A DNA stretch of 46,060 nt, taken from Clostridia bacterium (GTDB lineage: Bacteria > Bacillota_A > Clostridia > Christensenellales > CAG-138). This document shows, piece by piece, positions 9,068 to 21,255 of the stretch. The stretch is from positions 1 to 46,060 of the forward strand of contig JAFPXU010000009.1 in NCBI GenBank assembly GCA_017394605.1. The letters run 5' to 3'. The position numbers and the translations under genes are program-made. The notes under the pieces are model-generated. The model did no database searches and was not told where the DNA came from. It worked only from the letters and a program-made list of their open reading frames with translations. The number at the start of each line of letters is the position of its first letter. Positions within the stretch are counted from its first letter, which is position 1.

Positions 9068-10072
9068 ATGATAATTCGCAAAACAGGGCTTCTGCTGCCG
9101 GTATTCCTTCTTTTTTTGATTTCAGCCTGTGCGAGAAAACCTGTACAGGAACCGACTGTCGGTCTTTCATATGAAACACCCGCTCCATCCATGACGCCTC
9201 GGCCCACGGAAACCCCTCAGCCAACGCCTACACCGGATCCGACGCCGGAACCTGCGCCGACGCCATTTTCCATTGTCTGGATCACGGACACGCAGTATCT
9301 GGTTTATGAATCGGATGCGTATAAGGAACTTGGAGAATGGATCGCATCACAGCGTGACTCCGAGAATATCTGCTATGTCGTGGGGACAGGAGATATCGTC
9401 CAGACTTTTGACATGGAATATCAGTGGGAAGAGTTTCAAAAGTTCCGAGCGGCATTTCAGGGAAAGATCCCGGATCTGTATATCGCTGGGAATCATGACA
9501 TGCAACTGAAGGACAGCACTTTCGGTCTTTTTGTGGATCATATTTACGGAGAAGGCGGAACGGAGGAGCAGTCCTATCATTCCGGGCAGGGAAAATACGA
9601 ACTGTTTTCAGCCGGCGGTGCTGACTGGCTGATCATCGGGATGTCTTTCGGATACGGAAAGGAAGAGGCGCAGTGGGTCAAAAGCGTTCTGGATGCATAC
9701 CCGGACCGGAACGCCATTCTTCTTTTCCATGATTACCTTTTCAGGGACGGAACGCTTGTGAAGAACGCGAAAACCATGTTCTCCGTCGCGCTCGAGCCTT
9801 CTCTGAACGCGAAACTCGTTCTGTGCGGTCATAATACCGGCTTCTATATCCGTACAGATGAACGCGAAGGGGAAAACGCGGGGTATATGCAGACGATTTT
9901 CTGCAACAGGCAGAGTTCTGAACGCCAGAAGGGCTGTATTCAGATGCTGAGAATCGATACCGCCCGAGGGGTGATCGACTTTGAGTATTTTTCTCCAATA
10001 AACGACAGAGCAAAGCCCGTGCGTCGGGAAATACCGATTGACGTATGGTTACAGAGGAAAGACGGAAAGTGA
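9068..10072 (+). CDS. Calcineurin-like metallophosphoesterase, surface lipoprotein
   Basis: This 334-residue protein is predicted to be a lipid-anchored extracytoplasmic phosphoesterase. The signal peptide ends in the lipobox LISAC (Cys21). A Pro/Thr-rich linker (about 40-66) precedes the catalytic domain. Metallophosphoesterase motifs are TDTQ (D74), GTGDI (D109), GNHD (142-144), LFHDY (H221) and CGHNTG (H255). The last motif departs from the usual GHxH: Thr replaces the second His, so one metal ligand may be missing. The true start is ATG 9068, which gives the lipoprotein signal; the frame is open further upstream only through the terminator. The substrate is unknown. The next gene is a tandem paralogue overlapping by four bases. 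Confidence 0.88.
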   Translation: MIIRKTGLLLPVFLLFLISACARKPVQEPTVGLSYETPAPSMTPRPTETPQPTPTPDPTPEPAPTPFSIVWITDTQYLVYESDAYKELGEWIASQRDSENICYVVGTGDIVQTFDMEYQWEEFQKFRAAFQGKIPDLYIAGNHDMQLKDSTFGLFVDHIYGEGGTEEQSYHSGQGKYELFSAGGADWLIIGMSFGYGKEEAQWVKSVLDAYPDRNAILLFHDYLFRDGTLVKNAKTMFSVALEPSLNAKLVLCGHNTGFYIRTDEREGENAGYMQTIFCNRQSSERQKGCIQMLRIDTARGVIDFEYFSPINDRAKPVRREIPIDVWLQRKDGK

Positions 10073-10992
10073 AACGGTTAAAAAGACTGGAAATTCTGAT
10101 ACTCTGCGCTCTGGTATTTCTTACTTGCGGCGGAACGCGGGCGGACGAACAACCGGAAGCGTCAGACGCGGAACGGAATGACGGGAAAACGGCTTCCTTT
10201 CTGTGGATAACGGATCTGCAGGACTGCTCCTATCATCCGGGCGAGTACGTTTCCGTGGCGGAATGGTGCGAAAAACTCGCAGAGGAGAATGATGTAACGT
10301 TCCTCGTTGGCACCGGGGATTATGTCGGGAAATGGTACAGCGAACGACAGTGGACGGAGTTCCGGGCGTTTCTGGACATCATAAACAGCACACTGCCCGG
10401 GCTGTATATTGCGGGAAACCATGATTAACGTCTTCTGACCGGGGATTTCAGCGCGTTTCTGGATCATGTGTACGGGAATGAAGACTGTTCCGGCGAGGAA
10501 TACTATGAAAACGGCCGTGGGCGTTATGTCATTGTAAAAGCCGGCGGCTTGAACTGGCTGTTCATCGGCATGTCCTACTCATGCGGCGCAACGGAACGGG
10601 AATGGATTAACAGCGTGCTGGAACAATATCCCGATTTTCCGGCAGTTCTTCTGTTTCACAATTATCTCGAATCGGACGGAAGGTTTACCGCACCGGGAAA
10701 ACGGGTCTATGAGGACGTGATCACGACGCACAAAAATGTCCGGCTTGTCTTGTGTGGACATAATCACGGGACAAGGGTGCGGACCGACTGGCCGGATGGA
10801 CCGGACGGAAGGTTTGTACAGTCCGTGATGTACAACTTTCAGGAGCGTCAATCGCGGCGCGGAAGCGTCCAGCTGCTGCAGATCGATGTTCGCGCCCAAA
10901 CCGTGCATCTCCTGTGTCAGTCCCCGATCAAGACAAAACTCAAGCCTCTGACGGAGGATTTCGAAATTGACCTTCGGGACTTAACCGCGTGA
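10069..10992 (+). pseudogene. Second metallophosphoesterase gene, interrupted by in-frame TAA
   Basis: This is a tandem paralogue of the gene before it. GTG 10069 overlaps the upstream TGA (GTGA), has AGAGGAA upstream and opens a signal peptide with possible lipobox FLTC. An ATG at 10045 in the same frame has no SD. The first part carries WITDLQD, GTGDY and AGNHD, then a TAA at 10426-10428. The same frame resumes without any length change (DFSAFLDHVYG, matching TFGLFVDHIYG in the intact paralogue) and continues through LFHNY and CGHNHG to the stop at 10992. So a single substitution broke an otherwise normal gene of about 307 codons. The C-terminal part keeps the canonical GHxH that the upstream copy lacks. 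The truncated product would lack two metal-binding His motifs. Confidence 0.88.
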
Positions 10993-11076
10993 CGCGGAGT
11001 TTCAGGTCTTTATTATCATTAAGAGAACGCAAAAAAGCCCCTTCATGCGAGTCGCAAAAACGTAACGAATCCGTGA

Positions 11077-12453
11077 TTACATTTCCAGGTTGGCGGCTGT
11101 TCTCGGGAACGGGAGAACGTCCCGGATATTGGCCATTCCGGTAACGTACATAACCATCCTTTCAAAGCCGAGACCGAAGCCTGCGTGCTTGACGCCTCCG
11201 TACTTGCGCAGATCCAGATACCAGTCATACTGGGACATATCCAAACCGAGAGATGCGCATTTCTGTTTCAGAACATCATATCTTTCTTCACGCTGACTTC
11301 CGCCGATGATTTCGCCAACACCGGGAACCAGCAAATCCGCCGCTGCAACCGTCTTGCCGTCATCGTTAAGGCGCATATAGAAAGCCTTGATCGCGGCGGG
11401 ATAATCGGTGACAAAGACGGGTTTTTTATACACCTGTTCTGTCAGGTAACGCTCATGCTCTGTCTGCAGATCATCGCCCCAGGCAACAGGATATTTGAAT
11501 TCCTGACCGCTTTCCTGAAGGATCTTTACGGCTTCCGTATATGAAATGCGGATAAAATCGGAATTCACAACGTTATCGAGCCGGTCAAGAAGACCCTTAT
11601 CCACAAATTTGTTAAAGAATTCCATTTCGGCAGGACAGCGTTCCAGAACCGCATTGATGATGTATTTAACCATTGCTTCCGCAACGTCCATGTCGCCGGC
11701 AAGATCGCAGAAAGCCATTTCCGGCTCGATCATCCAGAACTCCGCAGCGTGCCGCGCCGTAAAGCTGTACTCCGCGCGGAAGGTCGGTCCGAAAGTATAA
11801 ATGTCACGAAACGCAAGGGCAAAAGCTTCTCCATAGAGCTGACCCGATACGGTAAGATTGACCGGTTTGCCGAAGAAGTCCTTGGAAAAATCAATTTCGC
11901 CGTTCTCGCCTTTCGGAAGTTCGTTCATAGGAAGGGTCGTGACCTGAAACATTTCTCCGGCGCCTTCACAGTCGGAACCGGTCAGAATCGGGGTGTGGAC
12001 ATAGACGAATCCTCTCTGCTGGAAGAATTCATGAATTGCCGCCGCAACAACAGAACGAACGCGGAATGTCGCCTGAAAGGTGTTTGTGCGGGGCCGCAGG
12101 TGTTGAATCGTCCGGAGATATTCCAGTGTGTGGCGCTTTTTCTGAAGCGGATAGTCCTGGGGACAGGTTCCCTCGATGGAGATGGTCTCCGCTTTGATTT
12201 CAAAAGGCTGCGGCGCGTCGGGAGTCAGGACAAGCTCCCCGTCGATCATGACGGCGCAGCCGGTCGTGAGTCCCGAACCGAGATTCCGTTCGTCACGCTC
12301 ATATACGATCTGCACGGGGCGGAAGCAGGAGCCGTCCGTCAGTTCTATAAATCCCATGGTTTTGCCTTCACGGAAAGTCCGTACCCATCCGCATACGGAA
12401 ACGTCGCCGGCAAACGACTCGGGAGATTTCTGAAGTTCACTTAATTTGACCAT
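11077..12453 (-). CDS. asnS: Asparaginyl-tRNA synthetase
   Basis: AsnRS is a class IIb aminoacyl-tRNA synthetase that charges tRNA-Asn in the cytoplasm. The product is about 458 residues (E. coli 466). It has an N-terminal OB-fold anticodon-binding domain ([19 protein letters not shown]), motif 2 around [30 protein letters not shown] and motif 3 [18 protein letters not shown] 12453 is favoured because GGAG lies nine bases upstream; an ATG at 12468 would add five residues but has no SD. With asnA also in the window, the cell appears to make Asn from Asp and charge it directly. No convincing terminator was seen between its stop and the convergent pseudogene. Confidence 0.97.
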   Translation of the reverse strand: MVKLSELQKSPESFAGDVSVCGWVRTFREGKTMGFIELTDGSCFRPVQIVYERDERNLGSGLTTGCAVMIDGELVLTPDAPQPFEIKAETISIEGTCPQDYPLQKKRHTLEYLRTIQHLRPRTNTFQATFRVRSVVAAAIHEFFQQRGFVYVHTPILTGSDCEGAGEMFQVTTLPMNELPKGENGEIDFSKDFFGKPVNLTVSGQLYGEAFALAFRDIYTFGPTFRAEYSFTARHAAEFWMIEPEMAFCDLAGDMDVAEAMVKYIINAVLERCPAEMEFFNKFVDKGLLDRLDNVVNSDFIRISYTEAVKILQESGQEFKYPVAWGDDLQTEHERYLTEQVYKKPVFVTDYPAAIKAFYMRLNDDGKTVAAADLLVPGVGEIIGGSQREERYDVLKQKCASLGLDMSQYDWYLDLRKYGGVKHAGFGLGFERMVMYVTGMANIRDVLPFPRTAANLEM

Positions 12454-12485
12454 TGTACCTTGCTCCATTGTTAAAATTAAATCAC

Positions 12486-12514
12486 ATTATATCACATGAG
12501 CGGGTTTTTGCCAC
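12486..12514 (-). promoter_or_regulatory. asnS promoter
   Basis: On the minus strand, GTGGCA, a 17-base spacer and an extended -10 TGATATAAT. The mRNA would start about 25 bases before the ATG. There is no room for a T-box here. Confidence 0.6.
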
Positions 12515-12547
12515 TGATTCTGCGCGAAAGCAAAACGCTGCAGGGAA

Positions 12548-14379
12548 TCAGAAATCAAATATATTTCCAAAAGCATCTTCCATTCGTTCCAGATCGGAGC
12601 GATTCTGAAGGGCGTTCTGCGTTTCCATGGCGAGCAAAACCTCATCCGTTATAACGGCATCGACGTTCATATCGAGAAAATCATGAAGCGCGTCTTCCGT
12701 ATTGACGGTCCAGACACCGATTTTCTTGTCCGCGTCATGAAGCGTATTGATTTTCAAAGCGGAAACCATTTCCTCTTCCATGATGATCATGTCGCAGTGC
12801 ATTTTCGAAAAATCACCAAGGCCGGTGAATATCAGCAGACCGGTTTCAATTTCCGGGTAAACCTGTTCGATATAGTCCAGAACGTCATATTTGAGGGAAA
12901 TAATGATAACATCCCCAACCATGTCGCGCTCTTTGACGGCGGCAACCACATCGTCGCCATCTGACGGTCGGCTGTTTCGCCTTTCAGTTCCAGGAAGAGC
13001 TTAATTCTGCCCTTGCCGCGGTCGAGCAGTTCTTCCATCGTCGGTACGGGGAGCAGTTTGCCGGAACCGGTTGTGTCTACAATACGCAGTTCCGCGATTT
13101 CCTCAAGCGTCATTTGCGAGGGTTTTTTATCTACACCGGTCAGGCGTTTAAAAGTGTTGTCATGATTAACAATATAGCGTCCTTCCAGCGTCCGTTGGAA
13201 ATCGGTTTCACTTCCGTAGCAGCCCTGTTTGACGGCTTCGTCAATTCCCTCCAGAGAGTTTTCGCTTGCCATGAAACCGCCGGTACGGTGCGCGACGATA
13301 GGAACCGGATCTTTAGGCGGGAAGATGTCGTCATAATTACTGCCTACAAAAATGGAAAACAGGGCAAGACCGAGCAAAACCAGCAGGAAGGAAATGACGA
13401 TCATAATGTATCGCTTTGCAGAAAATCTGGCAAAATGCTGTTCCCGCTTTCTGTCCGTATATGCAAGATAAGCGCCAGTCAATCGGAGAATAATGTTGCT
13501 CGCGAGCAATATGCCCGTGACATAAAAGATGTAGTTTCCAACCAGAAGGAACAGCGCACAGCGTGTACGATACAGGAAGAGCTCTTCCTCGGAAAGCACC
13601 GCCCCGGCAGCGATCTGTTCAGCTGTCTGTTCCAGCCAGAGGGACGGGACAAGGTCGGTGATAATAAAAACAAGAACAAAAACCAAGGCGGTAAAAACCA
13701 AGGTTTTAATGATCAGGATCAGGAATTCCTTCCGGTGCTGCTTCACAAGGGTTCGCGAATACTTGAGTGCCTCCGCAGGCTTCATTCCGTCAAGCAGAAC
13801 GGCATGGAAGGAAAAGGCGTGCTGCACGGAAAGAAGAATCAGAAGGAGAAGGAAAGCATAGTATAGGACTGCGGTTACAGGATGATTCTGAATTACGGAG
13901 CTGATGAAATGCGGCACATAAAAATCTTCCGTCAGGCTGATGGAGAATCCGACGCCGCAGATAGGAACCGCTACTAGAACGTAGAAAAGCATCAGAAAGC
14001 CGCCTGGCGAGGCAAAGCGCCGGACGGATTTAAAACCGCGGATAATTTCGCGGAAAACACCCCCGCGGCTGTCAGTAAGGATATCGTGACACAGATAGAT
14101 CTGCGAAAAGACTTCCACGACAACGTAGCAGATGACAATGGCAAGTCCTAGAAGAAGGATCAGCGGCGTGCGCCAGGTAAGCAGAAGTCCTGGGTTGGCG
14201 GAAGTAAGAGCGGAATGAGTTGAATTGACAAGCGTGGACACGAGCTCGTTCAGCAGCCCGACCGGGATCAGCAGCAGAAAAGTGGTGATTATCTGGAACT
14301 GCCATACTTCAAGTGTCGCTTCCCACCGATACTGGCGGATGCCAACGGGTTTCTTTTCTTTTGCTTTTTTTTCTTTCAT
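12548..14379 (-). pseudogene. Membrane-domain glycerophosphodiester phosphodiesterase, frameshifted
   Basis: The gene encodes a polytopic membrane domain (several hydrophobic helices from WQFQIITTFLLLIPVGLL to FLLVLLGLALFSIFVG) fused to a GDPD domain, which would hydrolyse glycerophosphodiesters to glycerol-3-phosphate. GDPD signatures are PIVAHRTGG, ENSLEGIDEAV, ETDFQRT, VNHDNTFKRLTG and LFLELKGE. After ETADRQMA the frame goes wrong at 12955/12956. Adding one base restores MADDVVAAVKERDMV and continues in the other frame to the stop at 12548 (DAVITDEV...). A one-base deletion, or a sequencing error, is the simplest reading. ATG 14379 with GGAAAGAA upstream is the likely start; the longer frame from 14481 lacks support. 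The frameshifted product would end shortly after the lesion, losing about a third of the GDPD domain. Confidence 0.87.
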
Positions 14380-14452
14380 TTTATTCTTTCCGAACGCATA
14401 AATTGAGCGTGGCTGGATTTGCGAAAATTGAACAAATGCAAGCTTAGCATTT

Positions 14453-14461
14453 ATTATAACA
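14453..14461 (-). promoter_or_regulatory. Extended -10 promoter of the GDPD gene
   Basis: TGTTATAAT is read on the minus strand 74 bases before the ATG at 14379. The -35 region is weak, as expected for an extended -10 promoter. Confidence 0.5.
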
Positions 14462-14571
14462 CCCGCAGAACGGTGCGACATCCCGGTTTCGGACTTTTTG
14501 AAATTGTGACAGATTGTGGCGTAAATACAGAATCATATATTAAATGGTGGTACGAACCGACGGTTGTGTTG

Positions 14572-14577
14572 TATAAT
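14572..14577 (+). promoter_or_regulatory. -10 element placed directly before the zinc peptidase start codon
   Basis: The perfect TATAAT ends seven bases before ATG 14584, so transcription would start at or next to the start codon. No SD-like sequence is seen. This suggests a leaderless mRNA. The -35 region is weak. Confidence 0.45.
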
Positions 14578-14583
14578 ACATAT

Positions 14584-15285
14584 ATGAAAGAATATATTAC
14601 ATCACCTCAATTCTTGTATATTGCCCTGATTGCAATCTTCATTCTGAGCACCATTGCCCAGGGCAAAGTTCAGCGCACGTTCAATAAGTATCTTCAAACG
14701 ACGGCTTCGTCGGGAATCACCGCGGAAAGAATGGCGGAGGAGATTCTTCTGCAGAACGGCGTTTACACCGTGGGGATCGAAGCGGTAGACGGAACGCTGA
14801 CGGATCATTATGACCCGTCGACCGGCGTAGTGGGGCTCTCTACGCAGGTTTACGGAAACAACTCTGTTTCCGCTCTTGCGGTAACGGCGCACGAGATCGG
14901 GCATGTAATGCAACATCAGGAGGCGTATGCTGCGCTGAACATTCGCAACGCGATCCTTCCGGTCGCCAGGATCAGTTCCACAATCGCGCCGTTGATCGTG
15001 ATCTTCGGGGCGATGTTTGGCTTCAGACCGATCGTAATGATCGGAGCAATCCTTTTTGGAGCGGTCCTGCTGTTTCAGCTGGTCACGCTTCCGGTGGAAC
15101 TGGACGCGTCTAGGCGCGGTCTGTTGTATCTTGAGCAGGGATCATATATTGACGGAGAGCAGAAAGACCAGGCGAGAGAGGTCCTGAAAGCGGCTGCGAT
15201 GACCTATGTCTGGGCAACCGTGGCATCCTTGATCAGCTTTTTGCGCCTTTTATCTATCGGCGGATCTTCCAGAAGAAGCAATTGA
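14584..15285 (+). CDS. YugP-type neutral zinc metallopeptidase (Zn_peptidase_2), membrane protein
   Basis: This membrane-embedded metallopeptidase of the YugP family has 233 residues. The zinc-binding HEIGH motif is in VTAHEIGHVMQHQ. A hydrophobic N-terminal helix (FLYIALIAIFILSTI) is followed by the family segment QGKVQRTFNKYLQTTASSG. Two further hydrophobic stretches flank FRPIVMIGAILFGAVLLFQLVTLPVELDAS, where the LPVE.DAS segment probably supplies the third metal ligand. The physiological substrate is not known. The ATG at 14584 is preferred because the first helix begins there; the frame is open upstream but would add a tail without homology. No SD is visible. A strong terminator follows. 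Confidence 0.88.
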   Translation: MKEYITSPQFLYIALIAIFILSTIAQGKVQRTFNKYLQTTASSGITAERMAEEILLQNGVYTVGIEAVDGTLTDHYDPSTGVVGLSTQVYGNNSVSALAVTAHEIGHVMQHQEAYAALNIRNAILPVARISSTIAPLIVIFGAMFGFRPIVMIGAILFGAVLLFQLVTLPVELDASRRGLLYLEQGSYIDGEQKDQAREVLKAAAMTYVWATVASLISFLRLLSIGGSSRRSN

Positions 15286-15302
15286 AAACAATGCATTTCA
15301 AG

Positions 15303-15326
15303 ACCGGCCGGAAAGGCCGGTTTTTT
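15303..15326 (+). terminator. Terminator of the zinc peptidase gene
   Basis: A 7-bp GC-rich stem (15303-15309 with 15315-15321) and loop GGAAA run into six T, 18 bases after the stop. Confidence 0.9.
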
Positions 15327-15354
15327 CTTATTATTGACCATGTTTCAGACATGA

Positions 15355-15390
15355 AAAAAGCCGATTTTTTCTAGATTTTTTCGGCTTTTT
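15355..15390 (+). terminator. Possible second terminator upstream of recF
   Basis: AAAAAGCCG pairs with CGGCTTTTT across an 18-base loop that is itself palindromic around CTAG. The T run is part of the stem, and it lies immediately before the recF -10. It may block read-through from either direction. Confidence 0.5.
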
Positions 15391-15391
15391 G

Positions 15392-15400
15392 TGGTATAGT
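15392..15400 (+). promoter_or_regulatory. Extended -10 promoter of recF-gyrB-gyrA
   Basis: TGGTATAGT (TGn plus a 5/6 -10) starts two bases after the preceding hairpin. The leader to ATG 15440 would be about 33 bases. Confidence 0.55.
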
Positions 15401-15439
15401 TTATATAGGCGAAAAATAAGCATGGAGGACAGTTTGCTC

Positions 15440-16537
15440 ATGCGCATCCGCGAGCTTAAACTGATGAATTTCCGAAGCTACGAATCTCTTGTTCTGGAAC
15501 CCGATGAAGGACTCTGTGTTCTGTCTGGTGACAATGCGGAAGGCAAGACGAACATCCTGGAGTCTATTTTTTTGTGTGCACTGGGGCGCAGCCACCGTAC
15601 ATCCAGGGACGCGGAGCTGATCCGTTACGGTCAGGAGGAAGGCAGCGTGCGGCTGGTGCTGGATACCAGAGGGGGCACCAGAACGATTGGATGCAGACTT
15701 TTCGCCAGGGACAGGAAAAAGCTGTCGATAGACGGGGCAGCTCTGTCGCGTTCCGGAGAACTTCTTGGCTGCCTGAACGTGGTCATGTTCGCGCCGGAAG
15801 ACCTGACGCTTGTCAAAGGCGGACCCGGGGAACGCAGGCGTTTTTTAGACATGGAAATATCGCAGCTGAAGCCATCTTATTACTACACGCTCCAGCGGTA
15901 TAATACGGCGCTGAAGCAGCGGAACGCACTGCTGAAGGATCCGGATCATTTTGATGCGGCGCAGGTTTCCATCTGGGACGAGCAGATTGCCATGCTCGGA
16001 AGCGAGATCATACTGGACAGGGACGAGTTTGTGGATAATCTGTCCGGCATTGCCGCAGACATGCATATGGCGCTTTCGGACAGGAAGGAAATCCTTCTGG
16101 TTTCCTATGAGCCGGATGTTCCCGCGGACGATCCCGACCAGCTGACGGAAACGATTCTTGAAAAGCTTAAGGCAAATCAGGAAAAGGATCTTGCGCGAGG
16201 ATATACCTCCGTGGGACCGCACAGGGATGATGTCATGCTGGAGCTGGACGGTACCGATGTCAGGATCTACGGATCCCAGGGACAGCAGAGAACGACGGTT
16301 CTTTCCCTGAAACTGTCGGAACTCGAGATCATGCGCGGAATGCGGGACGAATCACCGGTCCTGCTTCTCGACGACGTGTTCTCGGAACTGGACAGAAAAC
16401 GGCAGGAGCTTTTGCTGAAGGCAATCTCCGAATGCCAGACATTTTTAACCTGCACCCATCTGGAAGAGCTTGTATCCGCCGGAGTGGACAGAATGCAGGT
16501 CTACTCAGTCAAGAACGGAACCGTGAACGAAATATAG
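15440..16537 (+). CDS. recF: DNA replication and repair protein RecF
   Basis: RecF is an SMC-like ATPase that, with RecO and RecR, loads RecA at gapped or stalled replication sites. The product is 365 residues, normal for the family. The Walker A GDNAEGKTN is at 30-38, the signature YGSQGQQRTTVLSLKL and the Walker B VLLLDDVFSELD near the C-terminus. ATG 15440 is chosen because GGAGGA lies ten bases upstream; an ATG at 15422 contains that SD and is less likely. gyrB follows after 82 bases. The usual upstream partners dnaA, dnaN and the S4 protein YaaA are not here, nor is remB between recF and gyrB. Confidence 0.97.
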   Translation: MRIRELKLMNFRSYESLVLEPDEGLCVLSGDNAEGKTNILESIFLCALGRSHRTSRDAELIRYGQEEGSVRLVLDTRGGTRTIGCRLFARDRKKLSIDGAALSRSGELLGCLNVVMFAPEDLTLVKGGPGERRRFLDMEISQLKPSYYYTLQRYNTALKQRNALLKDPDHFDAAQVSIWDEQIAMLGSEIILDRDEFVDNLSGIAADMHMALSDRKEILLVSYEPDVPADDPDQLTETILEKLKANQEKDLARGYTSVGPHRDDVMLELDGTDVRIYGSQGQQRTTVLSLKLSELEIMRGMRDESPVLLLDDVFSELDRKRQELLLKAISECQTFLTCTHLEELVSAGVDRMQVYSVKNGTVNEI

Positions 16538-16619
16538 AACGAAAAAGGATCGGTTCGCTTTTAGAAACAGCAGCGGGGATCTGATGCGGTCTTCGCCAGA
16601 CAGGAAATGGAGTTATTGA

Positions 16620-18563
<1,944 letters not shown>

Positions 18564-18594
18564 TTAGCCGGGTATTGGAAAGGAAAAGCGATTC

Positions 18595-21102
18595 ATGAGC
18601 GAAAGCACAGAAAAATACAACGATCATATCATAAAGGACAATCTGGAAACGGAGATGCAGACCAGCTTCATCGCGTATGCGATGTCGGTTATCATCAACC
18701 GTGCGCTTCCGGATGTGCGTGACGGTCTGAAACCGGTTCACCGGAGGATCCTGTACTCCATGGATGAGCTCGGTCTCCAGCCGGACAAACCCTACAGAAA
18801 GAGCGCCCGCATCGTCGGCGACTGCCTCGGTAAATATCATCCGCACGGCGATTCTTCCGTTTATGACGCCATGGTGCGTCTCGCGCAGCCGTTCAATACC
18901 AGATATCCGCTTGTCGAGGGACACGGAAATTTCGGTTCGGTTGACGGGGACGGCGCCGCAGCAATGCGTTATACGGAAGCGAAACTCTCCAAAATGGCGA
19001 CGGAGATGATGGCGGACATCGAGAAGGATACCGTCGATTTCATGCCCAACTTTGATGAAACGACGATGCAGCCGAAAGTGCTTCCGAGCCGCATTCCGAA
19101 TCTCCTTGTCAACGGATCGAACGGTATTGCCGTCGGCATGGCGACAAACATTCCTCCGCATAATCTCGGGGAAACGATCGACGGCTTGATTGCCATGATC
19201 GACAACCCGGAGATAACTACGGAAGAACTGATGCGCTATATTCCCGGCCCGGACTTTCCGACAGGCGGTATTATTCAGGGAAGAATGGGTATTGCCGAAG
19301 CGTACAAGACCGGTCGCGGGAGGATTGTGATCCGCGCGAAATCGGAAATCGAGCAATATAAGTCGGACCGGTCAAGAATTATTGTTACGGAGATTCCGTA
19401 TCAGGTCAATAAGGCAAGGCTGGTGGAAAGAATCGCCCAGCTCGTCAAGGAAAAGAAGATCGAAGGCATCTCCGATCTTAGGGACGAAACGGACAGAAAC
19501 GGAACGCGTATCGTAATCGAACTGAAAAAAGATGTCAACGCGAATGTTATTCTGAACAAACTGTATAAACAGACGGATTTGCAGAGCACGTTCAGCGTGA
19601 TCAATCTTGCGCTGGTTGACGGAAAACCGACGATCCTCACGCTGCGGGACATGCTGTACCATTATCTGATGCATCAGGAGGATGTTGTCAGAAGAAGAAC
19701 GGCGTTCGATCTCGGAAAAGCAAAGGAGCGCCAGCATATCATAGAGGGATTGATCATCGCGATTGACAATATCGACGAGGTCGTAGCCCTGATCAGGAAA
19801 TCCGCCAACGCAAACGAGGCGAAAAACGGACTGATTGCAAGATTCGGACTTACCGAACGTCAGGCGCAGGCGATTCTGGACATGAGACTCCAGCGGCTGA
19901 CCGGACTGGAAAGGGAAAAGATCCTTGCGGAACACCAGCAGCTTGCAGAGCGGATCGAGTACTTCGAAAGCATTCTGAAGGATGACCAGAAACTGACGGC
20001 CGTGATCCGGGAAGAGGCGCTGGCTGTCAAGGAACGTCATAAGGATGCAAGACGCACGGAGATCGCGCAGTCCGCCGAGGATATCAATCTGGACGACATC
20101 ATTCAGGTTGAAGACATGATCGTTACGATGACCCACTTCGGATACGTGAAGCGGCTGACTCCCGATACATACCGCACCCAGAGAAGAGGCGGCCGGGGCA
20201 TTAAGGGCCAGGGAACGAGAGAAGAGGACTTCGTGGAGAAGATCCTGCTTTCAAGCACGCATGCACCGATTCTGTTCTTTACCAATCAGGGCAGAACGTA
20301 TCAGATCAAGTGCTATACGATTCCGGAGGCTGGAAGAACGTCCAAGGGTACGCCGATCGTCAATCTGCTTCAGCTTCAGAACGGAGAAAAAGTAACGGCC
20401 ATGATTCCGCTTCCGCAGTATATTGACGACAACAGCTTCCTGATCATGGCTACCAAGAAAGGCATCATCAAGAAGACGCCGATGGAGGCCTACAGCAATA
20501 TAAGGAAGAACGGTCTGATTGCCCAGAACCTCAAGGAAGGCGATGAACTTATTGCCGTTGAGCTTTCAAGCGGATCGGACGAGTTCCTCGTTGCAACCAG
20601 GAAAGGGAAAGGCGTTCGGTTTAATGAACAGGATGTCCGCGCAATGGGAAGGAACGCGACAGGCGTCAGAGCCATCAAACTGATCGGCGATGACGAACTT
20701 GTCGATATGGTCAAGATCATCCCGGAAGCCACGGTTCTGACGGTGTCCGAGCGAGGAAAGGGAAAGAGAACAAAGACGGAAGAGTTCACAGTTCATAAAC
20801 GCGGAGGAAGCGGCATGAAGGTCATGGAACTTACGGACAAGACCGGGGATCTGACCTGCCTCAAAATGGTTCTGGAGGATGAAGATCTGATGCTGATCCG
20901 CGATGACGGCTTTATCATCAGAATGCCGGTGGAACAGATTCGTGTCGCCGGACGGTCCACGCAGGGCGTACAGCTGATACGGGTTGACGATATGAGCAAA
21001 GTGGTATCTGTGGCGGTCGTGCCTCATTCGGAAGAGGACGAAGAAATGCCGGAGGAGTTTGAGCCCGGCACGGAACAGACCGAATCGGAAACCGAAGAAT
21101 AA
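18595..21102 (+). CDS. gyrA: DNA gyrase subunit A
   Basis: GyrA is the DNA breakage-reunion subunit. The product is 835 residues. The active-site Tyr is Y126 in [10 protein letters not shown]. The quinolone-resistance region [17 protein letters not shown] carries Ser87 and Asp91, the wild-type residues equivalent to E. coli S83 and D87, so no common resistance substitution is present. The GyrA box [10 protein letters not shown] near residue 530 marks it as gyrase rather than topoisomerase IV. The C-terminal beta-pinwheel repeats follow, with an acidic tail. The SD GGAAAGGA lies ten bases upstream of ATG. Confidence 0.98.
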   Translation: MSESTEKYNDHIIKDNLETEMQTSFIAYAMSVIINRALPDVRDGLKPVHRRILYSMDELGLQPDKPYRKSARIVGDCLGKYHPHGDSSVYDAMVRLAQPFNTRYPLVEGHGNFGSVDGDGAAAMRYTEAKLSKMATEMMADIEKDTVDFMPNFDETTMQPKVLPSRIPNLLVNGSNGIAVGMATNIPPHNLGETIDGLIAMIDNPEITTEELMRYIPGPDFPTGGIIQGRMGIAEAYKTGRGRIVIRAKSEIEQYKSDRSRIIVTEIPYQVNKARLVERIAQLVKEKKIEGISDLRDETDRNGTRIVIELKKDVNANVILNKLYKQTDLQSTFSVINLALVDGKPTILTLRDMLYHYLMHQEDVVRRRTAFDLGKAKERQHIIEGLIIAIDNIDEVVALIRKSANANEAKNGLIARFGLTERQAQAILDMRLQRLTGLEREKILAEHQQLAERIEYFESILKDDQKLTAVIREEALAVKERHKDARRTEIAQSAEDINLDDIIQVEDMIVTMTHFGYVKRLTPDTYRTQRRGGRGIKGQGTREEDFVEKILLSSTHAPILFFTNQGRTYQIKCYTIPEAGRTSKGTPIVNLLQLQNGEKVTAMIPLPQYIDDNSFLIMATKKGIIKKTPMEAYSNIRKNGLIAQNLKEGDELIAVELSSGSDEFLVATRKGKGVRFNEQDVRAMGRNATGVRAIKLIGDDELVDMVKIIPEATVLTVSERGKGKRTKTEEFTVHKRGGSGMKVMELTDKTGDLTCLKMVLEDEDLMLIRDDGFIIRMPVEQIRVAGRSTQGVQLIRVDDMSKVVSVAVVPHSEEDEEMPEEFEPGTEQTESETEE

Positions 21103-21112
21103 CCAGCAAGCA

Positions 21113-21147
21113 AAAAAGAAGCGGAACGGACGGTTCCGCTTCTTTTT
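21113..21147 (+). terminator. Terminator of the recF-gyrB-gyrA unit
   Basis: A 15-bp stem (21113-21127 with 21133-21147) with a 5-base loop; its T-rich 3' arm forms the U-tract. It lies ten bases after the gyrA stop. The A-rich 5' arm could let it act on the other strand too. Confidence 0.92.
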
Positions 21148-21255
21148 CTAGTCCGACATACTTCAGAAACAAGCCGGCGGAGGTGCGGAATTTGTCCTAC
21201 ATGATGGATAATTTGTGAATTCTCCGGGAAAAAGTGGCTACATTTTGTGGTATAT

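Noticed and set aside
10426..10428. Programmed recoding (selenocysteine or read-through) at the internal stop
   Set aside because: The codon is TAA, not TGA. No SECIS-like hairpin follows and the paralogue has an ordinary residue here.
12947..12960. Programmed frameshift in the GDPD gene
   Set aside because: No slippery heptamer, SD-like stimulator or hairpin is present at the junction; a deletion or sequence error is simpler.
15286..15440. Replication origin next to recF
   Set aside because: No DnaA boxes or AT-rich unwinding repeats are seen; the region is filled by two hairpins and a promoter.
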